From: Saccharum officinarum | Lineage: Eukaryota; Streptophyta; Magnoliopsida; Poales; Poaceae | Assembly (NCBI GenBank): GCA_020631735.1 | Contig: CM036201.1 | Location: 75,220,353 to 75,284,352 of the forward strand | DNA: 64,000 bases | Reading direction: 5' to 3' | In this document: piece after piece, positions 53,713 to 64,000 of the stretch | Layout of the letters: each line of letters starts with the position of its first letter | Position numbering within the stretch: position 1 is the first letter of the stretch | Notes under the pieces: generated by a model | The model's database searches: none | Seen by the model: the letters and a program-made list of their open reading frames with translations, nothing else | What the model was told of the DNA's origin: nothing | Translations under genes and position numbers: made by a program

Positions 53713-54274
53713 TAGACAACAATATCGATTTTTTTTTATATTCTTCTGTGGTCAATGGTTTACATAACTGAACATTGTTCCTAAATCCTCACTGTTTTTC
53801 CTGCTCCATAATGTTTTACTGTCAGCAAATTCAAAGTTCCAGTCTGTAAAATTGGGTATTCTTCTTCAACCTCAGCTGTTGTATTTAATAATAAGAAAAT
53901 TAACTTTGGCTGGATTCTTCAATGGAGACATTTTACACTCCTCGACTTTGAACTTTTTCGGTATATATTTCAACTTATCTCAATTTGTTTACCTGTAGTT
54001 TTTGACTAATTGTTCCCTGATAGAAAAGCATTATGACATTACCTTGGCAAACAAGCATTTTCAATCTGCGACGCTATTCAACTTTGTCTTTAATACCCGT
54101 GCCCTCTCATCTGGTAGAATCATGCCAGCGCTGCCTTGACCAAAACACCTGCATGTTGTGTGCATTAAAACTCAAAGAATACTTGCATGTGTGCACAGTC
54201 AGTTTGTTGAGTAGAAATTGCTGCTCTGATGTTCTAACAGTTAATTTTCTAATCTGCAGGGCATAATGAAGCAT
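53713..54274. other. Non-coding stretch
   Basis: No gene recognised. A pyrimidine tract and TCTGCAG just before 54261 look like a splice acceptor in front of duplication copy B, so part of an old transcript may run through here. Confidence 0.35.
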
Positions 54275-54620
54275 CAGCTTTCCAACAGAGCAAGGAGCTA
54301 TATTTTTGGACATCTGCTCGAGTTTGTAGTTGAGACTCGTGAATGCCCAGCCCTACTTTCTCGAGCATCTACAGTGTGATGATAGAATCTCTGTACTGTA
54401 TGTCGTCTAAGGATCCATGATCACCGATGGTAAGCCTGGAATGATCGCTGTTCATTGTCGCAGGAGCTACATAGTCCTATATGGCTACAGGCTACCGCAT
54501 TTGAGGTTGATGCAGTTTCATTGGTTTTCTTGTAGTGTGGGTTCCTCAGCCTGTTCGGACCCTGAATTTAAGCTGTGTACCGGCAGCTACAGTTCCAACT
54601 TGTACAACAGATCCAAAACA
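54275..54620 (+). repeat. Diverged direct duplication, copy B
   Basis: The partner of 52709-53130, about 1.57 kb downstream, same orientation. Neither copy has an obvious long protein. The duplicated unit may derive from 3' UTR or decayed coding sequence. Confidence 0.7.
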
Positions 54621-54673
54621 CTCGCTGTCGCTGGAAAGAAATCGGAACACCTGCTCAACAAACAGTGACTGGA

Positions 54674-54780
54674 CTGTTCGCGTTAATTTATCCACCGTAC
54701 CGTTTCAGCGAAATAACAGTGTTTTTTTTTCATAACAAATCAGCATCAACATCAACCATTTTTCCAACCAGCTGAACAGG
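54674..54780. mobile_element. MITE family 2 copy
   Basis: CTGTTCGCGTTAATTTATCC and CCAACCAGCTGAACAGG are inverted ends. Interior has CGTTTCAGCGAAATAACAGT and CATAACAAATCAGC. Confidence 0.65.
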
Positions 54781-55535
54781 GAGTTAAAGAAATTGAAACA
54801 TCTGTGCAACAAACTGCGATTGGACAAAAGGAAATAAATTCGCGAAAAAAAATCTCTTTCACAGTATAGAAGGTGCTGTTGTTCTCCACTGAGAAAATTT
54901 TGTAGATTTGAAAGAAGCTGCTGCATGGATCTCATTCTGCCCTCAGTCAGTCTATCAACACCACACCACTGGTGCTAAGAGCATGCTGCAAAGCCACGCT
55001 GTGCCTGTGGTCTCGCTTTACATAAACAACACTCCCTTGGAACCGATTCTTGGCAATGCCAGGCAACATTGGAGGGTACAGCGGAAAGAGGCATGTAAGT
55101 TCTTAAGCCTCAAGTACAATATTCGGTAGAAATGATGCATGGAGCCATGGTTGCTTTTTCTCCGGGTCATTCTCCTGAGAGGCGCACCTGCTCTGGATCC
55201 CAGGATGTAAAGACCACAGTACCAGCAGCATGGACGGACCATCAAACAAGCAGAATATTTTCAAGAATCACCCGAAAACTGAACAGAGCAAATTTCAGGA
55301 TGAACATGAGATTAATACATCGAGCAAAGTCCCCGACAAGCATACTGATAACTTCAAATCATGGAGGTCTACATAGACGCAACAGATGAGTTCATGGACA
55401 ACCACAAAAGAAATTAGTCTCCTGACATTGCATTAGTTCGTCACTTATCATACTGTATGCTCTAAGCTAGCAAACAGCGTGCAGCGTCAGGCTTTCAGTT
55501 CCATCTCTCTGTGCGGCTGCACTTTATTTGGCCTC
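54781..55535. other. Intergenic stretch at the SPL 3' side
   Basis: No additional gene recognised. The right portion is expected to contain the 3' UTR of the minus-strand SPL gene. A direct echo CAACACCACACCACTGG / AACAACACTCCCTTGGAAC with CTGTGCCTGTGGTCTCGC occurs at 54950-55050. Confidence 0.4.
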
Positions 55536-58500
55536 CTAAAGCGACCAGTCCATTGTGTTGCCGGACTGGTCGAACGTGCCCGTGGAGCCCTGATCATTGC
55601 GCGGCGCTGGCGCTGACCCTGGTGCTGGCCTGTTTCCCTGCAGGGCAAGCTCGAGCTCACCTGAGAACTGGCCGTGATGGCTGCTTGAGCCAGAGTGCAC
55701 CTCGCTGAGGGGGACGTCAGGTGGCAACTGAGGCACGTTCCGCCCGCCTTCATGGCCCCGGGAGTCAGTCCAGGGGCTTGGCGCAATGTAGCTACTCGCC
55801 ATGAGGGAGGGTGCCACAGGGTTGCCGTCAAAACCTGCTGTTGCAGGCATTGATCCAGCATGGCTGTGGCCGGCGCTGTGGGTAGTATCCCATGGCTGAG
55901 TTGACAGAAGAGAGAGAGCACAGCTAGAGTCCGAGGGGACTCCTGCAAGACATCCACCTGGGGGGAGCTCTGGACCAGGGAACACCGGTGGCCTTGACGA
56001 CGACGAGCTACCCTGGCTCCCATATGAGTGGGCACCGTATCCTGCGACCGCGCTTTGATGATGATGAGGATCTAAGCCCGCTTGCCACTGGATACTACCA
56101 GGCACCCTTTCGCCAGGTCGAACTGCCGGAAACCCATCCCTCATGGTGCCTGGAACCCTTGGGTATGAGAAATCCAACATAAAGCTTCGGAACCTGCCGG
56201 GCTCTTCTGGATCAAGCATAGGAAAATTAGCAGTTACAAAAACTGAAACTTTGGTCACAGTCACATCACAAAGTAGAAATAAATAAAGCAACTTTGTTAC
56301 CACCAAATGATGCAGCAAGGCGACCATATCGTGATGCAAGAGGTCCAGGAGGTGGCCTCCTCCGGCGTTCATTGTGGCCTGCAAGACGTCTGCGGCAGCT
56401 TTTCTTTAGTTGGTCAAATTCAGGCAGCTGGTGGAACCTGTGATTTATGTGAACAGAGATGTGTTCATTCAAGTGTCCTTGATTCAACTTACAGGTGAGG
56501 CACAGTAACAGAATTTTATAAGGAATGCAAGTTGCATTCTCTAAATCCACATATATTGTTGTAGATTGATAGTTTCTGTGTAGAAAGCAAAAGAAGCCAG
56601 CAGTAAAAAATCATGGAACAAGCATAAACCATAATAACTCTTACAATAGAGTAAAATGCAAGTTGAATGATGGGATAATAGTAAGATCAAAGTACTGTTA
56701 TTAGCAGCATGTGAACACTTATCTTAGTAGCAACATGCATAGCTCGACATAGATATAGGAAACCACACTTTAGGTCAAAGCCAGTGGGAATGGTAGTACA
56801 TTCAAGAGTAACATTTCTCTTCCTCGTAGGCTAGGGTTATACTGCACATCCATTAAAGATTAACCTCTGTCTTATGCCATTCATAATTACACCTGCACAT
56901 CGAAACTAAGAAAGCAAAGAGAAAGTGTGTGTAATCATTCATAGAGACGTGAGATGTCGGGCTTAACACAACAATACACATCCACCAATGAGGCTTCCAT
57001 TAACGCCGAGGCAGGTGTCCTTAACAGCAAAGTGGTGGAGGGTCCAACTTAGCTTATCTAATGATGCGTTGTTGCTACAAGCGGCTATGTGGTGTTGTGG
57101 CTTAGGACAGCCCAAATCCAGAACTGTGGCACCTTTTCTTTTGCTGGGGACGTGAGGACACCCCTGTAGCCTAGTCCTAAAGCACAAAAGTTGTGGTCGC
57201 TAAGGTGATGTGCCCAGGTCCTACTCATATCAACGCTTAAGACATGTAGTTCCACCATCATGTTTAGTTTTTTTTTTCTATTGTAACTTGATCGACAAAG
57301 AAAACCAAAAGCTTGAACTTAACGAAGTTGAAAATAGCATCGCTACAGGTGACCAACAAAAATTGAAATTATTACAAAATATGATACAGCAAAATTAATT
57401 AAACACTTCCTTAATCCTACCATCTACCATTGTCAAATTAGAGAACTGAATTACTGAAATACCTATCCATAGGACCGTAGCTACATTCTACTTTTTTCTT
57501 TCTTTCCCTCCGTAGCATTGTTCTGGTATTAAGCCACAAGACAGCTCGATCTTTCCATTCGCCTACTATCCTTAGGCATCAGTAGCAAATTTATGAACAA
57601 ATATATGCCAGAGTGCATCCTAAGGAAACAAGCTATTCTAGAAACAACCTAGTTTGGCGTAGCACCTGAAGGGACTAGAAATTTTTTCAGATCTTGAACC
57701 GAATGAATTTAATTTAGTTTGTTAAGTACTTGTAGTAGTCAAAATAGTGGAGCATGCTTTTTTAGGCACTAAACATTGAATAGTATCGTAGTACAACCTG
57801 TAAAGTTCCGAGAATAACAGTGGCAAAGGCTAGCTTGTTCTTCCTTGGGGGACCACTGAGGGCCAACTGATTAAGCCTAATGTAGTGTTCTTTTGGGGGC
57901 GAAGGATGCCGAATGTAGTTTGGTTAAGGCCCTGTTTAGTTCCCAGAAAATTTGCAAAAATTTTCAGATTCCCCGTCACATCGAATCTTTAGACACATGC
58001 ATGAAGCATTAAATATAGATAAAAAATAAAACTAATTACACAGTTTAGACGAAATGGACGAGACGAATCTTTTAAGCCTAATTAGACCATGATTAGACAA
58101 TATTTGCCAAATAACAACGACAACGAAAAGAGCTACAGTGTCTTTTGCAAAAAATTTGGAACTAAACCAGCCCTAAGTACAGGGGACAGAAAAATGTCTA
58201 ATGCTATTTTTGAGGCAGACTAGACAATGGATACTATCAACTTGTACAGTTGGAACCCTAAATTAATACCCTGGACCAATGTCAAAAAAAAATTAATACT
58301 CTGGACATCGGCAAAGACTCGTTTGAAATTCCTCAGTGTTGTTCATTTGGGGACCACCCAAACCACAATCCGATCAAGCTCAAGGCAAATTGCATATAGT
58401 AATGGCTCGTTAACTGAAAGGCATTAGTGAGATACTCCGTACTAAGTTAACACACTGGAATCTAATGCAAAGCAAACTGACAGACAGGCAGGCTGGCTGA

Positions 58501-59393
58501 GTCACATCACTCCATCATATAGGACTAGGAGCATCCATCAAACCTACCAACTTTAAAGTTCTCATGAGCACCATTAAAACGAAACATTAAAGTACTCTAA
58601 TAAATAATACCAAAGCAAGGTTTCATCTTTTTTTTTATCCTTCATTCTTCTTCAAAAAGAGAAGATGTCCGGAAAAAAAACAATTGGTATAGATGAAATG
58701 GAAGCTCCATCAAACTGAGCCAAGTTTCCAATGTTTAGCGCATCTTGTTTTGTAATAATGTGTCCATAATAAACCTAAAATTGTTTGATTTTTCGTCTAG
58801 TCTCCAATCTCCATAAACCACTAGACAGTAAATAAAAGAAGTGGAATGCTGAAACACAGGAAGCACAGCGAATGCAACCAACTGTCAACTGAAAACAAGC
58901 AATTGGATGAGAAGCGGAGGTGGAGTGTAACAATGGCGGACTGGCGGGGTGGTGACCTGCTGCACTGCTGGCAGAAGCGCTGCTCAAGGCCGTTGACGAC
59001 GACGCGGGGCTCCTTGGAGTGCATTTTGCAGACCTTGTGGCGGCAGTAGTAGGGCTTGACGTCGGTGAGGTCAACGTTGCAGCCGTCGACCTGGCAGCGC
59101 GCGGGCGCGGGTACCGGGGAGGGGCCCGCGCCGCCAGCCGCGGCCCTGCCCCTCCTGCCGCCGCCCCCGCCGCCGGCCGCCCTGGGCGAAGCGGCCGGCG
59201 GCGGCGACGGCTGCTGCGTCGCTGGAGCCGCGGTGGTCGCGCTGGCGCTGCCACTGCCACCGCCACCGCCGCTGCCTCCGCCTCCGCTGCTGGAGCCGGC
59301 GGCGGCGTCCTCGAAGTAGATCTTCTTGCCGAACTTGAGGCCGTGAAGCTGGTCGTCCCCGCCGCCGCCACTGGCGCCGCCGCCGGACTCCAT
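55536..59393 (-). CDS. SPL14: SBP-box transcription factor of the SPL14/IPA1 clade, three exons
   Basis: Minus-strand exons 59393-58957, 56437-56301 and 56206-55536 give 414 residues with clean GT/AG borders. The N terminus has the clade motif [15 protein letters not shown], then a Gly/Ser/Ala-rich low-complexity stretch. The SBP domain (about 100-175) has [25 protein letters not shown] and [15 protein letters not shown], providing two zinc sites and the bipartite nuclear signal. Intron 1 falls after CQQCSR, as in all SBP genes. Exon 3 contains the miR156 site (ALSLLST) and ends TMDWSL. It binds GTAC motifs in nuclear DNA; in rice, SPL14/IPA1 represses tillering and promotes panicle branching. 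SPL14 is preferred to SPL17 from the C-terminal half and the lipoxygenase neighbour, but SPL17-like features (FHQLPEFDQ) remain. Exon 2 ends at tandem donors (GTGGTAAC), giving or removing one Gly. Confidence 0.93.
55902..55921 (-). promoter_or_regulatory. miR156/157 target site in SPL exon 3
   Basis: The mRNA reads GUGCUCUCUCUCUUCUGUCA here, the canonical miR156 recognition sequence of plant SPL genes. Cleavage and translational repression by miR156 in juvenile tissue is established for the clade. The site is intact, so this is not an ipa1-type resistant allele. Confidence 0.95.
57928..58173. mobile_element. MITE family 1, copy h, in SPL intron 1 (TSD TAA)
   Basis: GGCCCTGTTTAGTTCCC to GGAACTAAACCAGCCC, with TAA on both sides (57925-57927, 58174-58176). 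The interior has ACACATGCATGAAGCATTAA and GACGAGACGAATCTTTTAAG. A well-preserved copy. Confidence 0.85.
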
Positions 59394-60344
59394 TGCAGCG
59401 GCGACGAGACTTGTCAACGTACGTACGGCGGTGCGAGAGGAGGGGGTGTGTTGGGTTTGGGCTGGGTCTCCCCCTCTTCTCTCTCCTCCTCCAAGAGGGA
59501 GGAAAGAGAGGGGAGGGAGGAGGCGGCGAAGGAGAGGGACAGCGGGGCTGTCTGTTGCCTTAAAAAACAGGGACTCCCCTGTGCTCTCCCTCCACCTCCA
59601 CCTCCAGTGTGTGATGCGAGCTGCGTCTCTCCTGCCGCTGGCTCGCCTCTGAGCACGGTCTCTCACGCGAGCGCACGAGCCGGCCTAGCTAGCCGCGCCA
59701 CCTTTCGCTTCCATCGGCATCGGCTGCTTGGTTGGTAGTAGTATGACGGGCGCGCGTCGCTACCACTGAGCACCCCGTGCGGCCGTGCCAACGTCTGCCG
59801 CCACCCAGGGGCCTTTTGTAGACACGACGCGAGGGAGAGGGAGCTGCGCTTGCGATTGCGCTTGTGGCAACGAGCTGAGCGAGGCGGCCGCATGCCATCT
59901 TCACCGCACAGGGCAGCAGCCCTGTCCCCAGTTATCAAATCGCTCAGAGGATTAGACAGACTGGAAAAAAAATAAAAAAGCCTTTTTTTTCCCTCCTCCC
60001 TCAGCGACGACAGACGACACGCACGGACTGCGAGGGCCATGAATGAACAGAACAGCTCGGCTGTGTTGGCAGCAGCGTCTGCGACGGGGCGGGCTGGCTT
60101 GCACAGAAGATGTTTCCCCCTGGCCGCTGGGCCCTCCGCCCACACCCCACCAGTCCAGAGCCTCGTCACCATCTTGGCCTCCTCTCTCTACAGTCTCTCT
60201 CCCGCGCTGCCACAGACACAGTCTCTCGACGTCATGAGACTGCTCATGCCAGGCTCGCTGACGCGCCGGGGCCGCCCCGCCCCGGGCCCACTCGTCTGGT
60301 CGCAGCCTCAGCCTGTCTGTGTGGCAGCAGCAGAGTCAAAGTTT
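59394..60344 (-). promoter_or_regulatory. SPL 5' UTR and proximal promoter
   Basis: GC-rich region directly upstream of the SPL start codon. It contains long pyrimidine/purine tracts (for example GAGAGAGGGGAGGGAGGAGG on the + strand at 59505-59525), as is common in leaders of this clade. I could not place a TATA box with confidence. Open frames in this region on both strands are low complexity and not supported as genes. Confidence 0.5.
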
Positions 60345-60540
60345 CGGGGGAAATATTCCTGTAGCACTTTTATTATTATTTGGCAAAATTTATCCAATCA
60401 TAAATTAATTAGGCTCAAAAGATTCATATCGACATTTACAGACAAACTGTACAATTAGTTTTTTTTACCTATATTTAATGCTGCATGGGTCCAAAGATTT
60501 GATGTGACAGTGTGGAAATATTCTGGGAAGTGAACGGGCC
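60345..60540. mobile_element. MITE family 1, copy i, upstream of SPL
   Basis: Reverse-orientation family 1 phrases (CCTGTAGCACTTTTATTATT, AATTAGGCTCAAAAGATTC, TATATTTAATGCTGCATG) and a right end GGGAAGTGAACGGGCC. The left end is truncated. It lies about 0.95-1.15 kb upstream of the SPL ATG. Confidence 0.65.
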
Positions 60541-60920
60541 TGGCTGTGGCTGTGTATTTTCCCGCTGAGGCGCTGACAGACAGATACAGTGCGACGAGCA
60601 GCCGGGCCGGGGATGCTGCGGTGACTGGTGTGACTCGTGCCGCCCAGGAATGCTACCGGGAGTTATTACCATGCCACCAGGGGTAAAAGTAGGCCGGGAA
60701 GTACTGTAGCGTGTGGGCTGGGTTACCCTTTTCATTTGCCCTTTTGTGGTATGCAGATTTCCAAACGCCTTTTCATCCGTTCCAGAGGGGTGGAGGTTTG
60801 GGCGTGCCAGGCCCAGCCTGCCTAGTTCTACTGTTCTAGCCCTCTCTAGCAACTCCCCCATGCTCTGCGGAGTTTACCTACAATGACTTCAACAATGCCC
60901 AATGTATTTATTTTATAAAG
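60541..60920. other. Non-coding stretch
   Basis: No gene or repeat end recognised in the distal SPL upstream region. Confidence 0.4.
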
Positions 60921-62502
60921 GCAAAATAGCCATATTCGTCTTACAACTTTCATCCAAAGCTCAAATTCGAACCTCAACTATCAAAAGGGCCGGTTTAGTC
61001 TTTGAATTTGCAATTTTGGTTCGATCTCGTCCTTTGTTTGACGTCTGCCACAGTAGCTCACTCCGTTAACACACTCTGAGACGAGACAACACACTTGTAG
61101 ATTTTGGCAAGTCTCTGGACATATCATCATGTGTTGCAACCCGTGGAGCATAAGCCTGGCCTGTATCTCCAAATCCAAAGCCATTGCCTCCTAGAGTGAA
61201 GAAAATGCCAGGGCGCCCACAAAAAAAGAAACAAAAGACCCTTTAGAACTAAATCCACAGCCATTGCCTCCTAGAGTGAAGAAAATGCCAAGGCGCCCAC
61301 CTAAAAATAAAAAGAAAGACCCTTCGGAACCAATCAGGCACTCGGTACTAAATCACTACATGATTATCCACAGGCCTACAACCACTTACAATGCAAAAAG
61401 CACAAGTGGTATAGATAATCCTTTGCTCTGATCCGCTCTGAAACCGAATTTTATGGATATGGAGAAGTGTTTTTAATATCCATGCAAATACGGATAATCC
61501 TAACCCGATTATATGCAGATGCGGTGTAGGATATGGGATTGGCGAAATCCGATGGATATGGATTAACTGATAATTGAACGTGGATTATCCGACGCTTATA
61601 ATAGGATAATTGAAATATTTTAAGGAGCCCAAGCGGCAAGAATACAAGTTAGCCTAGCCCATGACACAAGCATTATTATATTAAAGTCCACAAACAAAGC
61701 TCGTCAACTATAGGATGGTACATTGAAATTACAGGAGACGAAGGAATTATCATCTACCAAAGTGGAGGACTAGTACACGACAAAGAGTGAAGGGAAAGTT
61801 TTGCCTAATTAAGAATATTTATTTTTTACACACTTGTTTTATACTCTTAAATTTAAACTGAGAACTTGTATTAATTTTGTGAGCTCTTAAATCAAAGTGG
61901 TGGATTGATGGTGATTATTTCGTGTTGTATTGCTGCTTTATGACTTTGGTTAATGAATTGTTTCTCATCATAAAAAACAACACGTAAGCACATATTATCT
62001 GACTTAAAAAAAAAGTCTGCTTTCGCTCCATCACCGGTCCAAAGTTGTATCATTTTCGACATCTAAAAAATCTGTATTCGCATCTGAATCCGTATAATAT
62101 CTGATTCGCTCCGAATCCGATAAAAAATGGATTAGGATCCGAAGAAGCATTATCAGCTCCGATCCGATCCGTTTTCACCCCTACGATGCATCAGTTTAAT
62201 GCATCGGTTTACATATTTCTTTTCGCGACCTTTGTCGATCACTATACATATCATCCTATTGTCCAGTTGAATGCAAATACAACCGTGTCAAGCTGTGATT
62301 CATGGATGCGAGGTCTTCAATCACCTTTTTGGTCTCCCAATAGAACTGTGCTGACGGAGTGAGCTTCGTGTGGAAGACGGCGTCAGGCAGAGGATGAAAT
62401 CGAACTAAAATTGCAAATTGAGGACTAAACCGACCATTTTGATAGTTGAAGGACGAATTTGAGCTTTGGATGAAAGTTTAAGGATGAATATGGCTATTTT
62501 TT
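60921..62502. mobile_element. Element of uncertain class with about 150-bp inverted ends
   Basis: The left arm from AAAATAGCCATATTCGTC (60923) and the right arm, read in reverse from 62500 (AAAATAGCCATATTCATCC), match through ACTTTCATCCAAAGCTCAAATTCG, CAACTATCAAAA.GG.CGGTTTAGTC and GCTCACTCCGT. The arms extend to about 61075 and 62350. The 1.3-kb interior has no recognisable protein, contains an 80-bp tandem duplication and several GGATAT/ATCCGA phrases. Long arms suggest a MULE or fold-back element. No target duplication could be fixed. Confidence 0.7.
61171..61330. repeat. 80-bp tandem duplication inside the long-arm element
   Basis: Units 61171-61250 and 61251-61330 share AAATCCA.AGCCATTGCCTCC, TAGAGTGAAGAAAATGCCA and GGCGCCCAC with a few differences and a small indel. 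Confidence 0.85.
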
Positions 62503-62674
62503 CAGATGTTATTTAGGCATGTACTGTACCAAATTTTAATATAATTCTCATTCGCATAAAAAACGCACAAGCGTCTAAATCTTTGGCGTATGTTCCTTGA
62601 TGACTATAGGGTTTCACCGATACTTAATGACTCTTTGTGGCAAATCCAAAAAAACCCTAGCCACTTTTCTTTTC

Positions 62675-62774
62675 NNNNNNNNNNNNNNNNNNNNNNNNNN
62701 NNNNNNNNNNNNNNNNNNNNNNNNNNNNNNNNNNNNNNNNNNNNNNNNNNNNNNNNNNNNNNNNNNNNNNNNNN
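62675..62774. other. Assembly gap (100 N)
   Basis: Exactly 100 Ns at the left edge of the second gypsy element. It probably hides the LTR and most of gag. Confidence 0.98.
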
Positions 62775-64000
62775 CGATCCCGCGAGCTCCACCCGGGGCT
62801 CCAAGAGAAACAACCGCAAGAAGAAGAAAGGCCAGCAGGGCAAGCTCGAGCCCCGGCCGACGAGCTCGTCGCTGCTACCGAGCACAAGAAGCCTCGAGGC
62901 CCCGCGGGGCATCCTTGTTCAAATAGCCGTGTCCCTAGCACAAGGGACCCAGTAACCATAACCTCGAAGACTGTCATATGCTTCGCAGGTACTTTTGGGG
63001 TGTCGGCGTCAAGAAGGACGACAAGAAGGACCCTAAGAGTGACGACAAGGACAGGGGATTCTCTGAGATCCACGAATGCTTCATGATCTACGGAGGGCCC
63101 TCGACCCGCCTCTCGGCGCGCCAGCGCAAGCGAGAACAGCGTGAGGTTTCCTCCGTACAAACGGTAGTCCCCCGCTTTCTTGATTGGTCTATGGTGGCCA
63201 TCACTTTCGACCGTGACGACCACCCAGACTACGTCCCCAACCCGGGAGTCTATTCGCTCGTTGTTGACCCCATCATCGCCAACACGCGCCTCACCAAGGT
63301 GCTCATGGACGGCGGAAGCAGCCTCAACATCATCTACTCCCAGACCCTCGACCTTCTGGGGGTCAAGAGAGCGCGCCTCCAACCTGGCGTCGGGGGCTTC
63401 CACGGAGTCATGCTAGGGAAACGGGCGGAACCCCTCGGACGGGTCGATCTGCCTGATTTGTTTTGGCACACCGGCCAACTTCAGAAAGGAGACTCTCACT
63501 TTCAAAGTGGTCGGATTCCATGGAACGTACCACGCTATCCTAGGGCGCCCATGCTACGCCAGGTTCATGGCAATTCCGAACTACACCTACCTCAAGCTCA
63601 AAGATGCCAGTCCAAACGGTGTCATCACTGTAGGCCCTCATATGAACATGCCTACGAGTGTGACGTCGAGTGCGTCGAGCACGGCGAGGCTGTTTTTAGT
63701 CGACAATCTTTGCTGCAGACCTCGACGGCCTCGCCAATGCGATTCCCGACCCAAAACGCCATGCTGGCTTCTTCCCACGAAGATGTCAAACTCATACCCC
63801 TCGAACCCGCTGATCCCAAGGGAAAGCATTGAACGTCAGCGCCACCTTGATCCTAAAGGGAAGCAGTGCCGTTTGGGGGCTCGATGTGTGCAGAATCGCC
63901 CAGTTTAGCATGCTTTCAGGGCGCTTGCCTTCCACTTGCTAAGAGCCCTGAAAGTGAGCTACACCAGATGATTCCGTCGAGCACACCCGACGGGAGAACT
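62775..64000 (+). pseudogene. Ty3/gypsy gag end and aspartic protease, partial, frame-broken
   Basis: The plus strand encodes DWSMVAITFDRDDHPDYVPN, then LTKVLMDGGSSLNIIYSQTL with the DGGSS protease active site and GGFHGVMLGKRAEPLGRVDL, typical of Tat-lineage gypsy elements in grasses. Around 63450-63510 the sense moves to another frame (VGFHGTYHAILGRPCYARFM at 63507 on), then back again near 63600. At least two small indels have therefore broken it. A lysine-rich segment (KKDDKKDPKSDDKD) precedes the protease. The element continues beyond the window. It is more GC-rich and less stop-ridden than the gypsy at 18.5-23.6 kb. Confidence 0.8.

Noticed and set aside
58775..59738. Plus-strand and alternate minus-strand frames over SPL exon 1
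   Set aside because: Shadows of the GC-rich SPL coding exon. The SBP frame with proper splice sites explains the region.

Overview
This is plant nuclear DNA from a grass, most likely an Andropogoneae species (sorghum, sugarcane or Miscanthus type). Three intact-looking or nearly intact host genes lie in the right half: a plastid-type lipoxygenase (37.1-46.2 kb, +), a GPATCH11-type G-patch/DUF4187 protein (49.8-51.3 kb, +) and an SBP-box transcription factor of the SPL14/IPA1-SPL17 clade (59.4-55.5 kb, -). From memory, the rice chromosome 8 IPA1/SPL14 locus also has chloroplast lipoxygenase genes close by. The order therefore looks like microsynteny with that locus, but this is recollection and not a computed alignment.

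The left half (1-37 kb) is almost entirely transposable elements. It holds a DUF716-type gene remnant (0.2-0.7 kb), a non-autonomous CACTA element with a perfect GAT target duplication (2.13-3.03 kb), and a complete Ty1/copia SIRE/Maximus-like element on the minus strand (3,526-14,870). The copia element has twin 2,408-bp LTRs, a CCCAC target duplication, a primer-binding site and a polypurine tract. Next come a belt of MITEs, a decayed Ty3/gypsy element full of TAG stops (18.5-23.6 kb, cut by an assembly gap) and a broken PIF/Harbinger transposase. After a second MITE belt with nested insertions, a possible TA-microsatellite-targeted MITE and a tRNA-derived SINE, there is a second CACTA type built on CTCGGCAAAG repeats (35.3-36.75 kb, AAG target duplication).

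The lipoxygenase gene has five exons. Its first two introns are bloated by insertions, including a hAT-type MITE with a perfect 8-bp duplication and a CACTA element nested inside a Tourist-like MITE. All catalytic iron ligands can be read, but one base is missing in a CCCC run of the last exon, which shifts the frame ahead of the C-terminal Ile ligand. The G-patch gene is intact with three exons. The SPL gene is intact with three exons, has a complete SBP zinc-binding domain split by intron 1, and keeps the canonical miR156 target site in exon 3. Between and beyond the genes lie a 2.3-kb MULE derivative with long inverted ends, a diverged direct duplication, a 1.6-kb element of uncertain class with about 150-bp inverted ends, and, after a second gap, the gag/protease part of another Ty3/gypsy element that runs off the window.

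Functionally, the three genes belong to unrelated pathways: jasmonate/oxylipin synthesis, a probable RNA-processing G-patch protein, and miR156-regulated shoot architecture. They are linked by conserved gene order and not by an operon-like relationship. I saw no novel defence or biosynthetic system. The unusual material is nested transposon structure and a few specific lesions.
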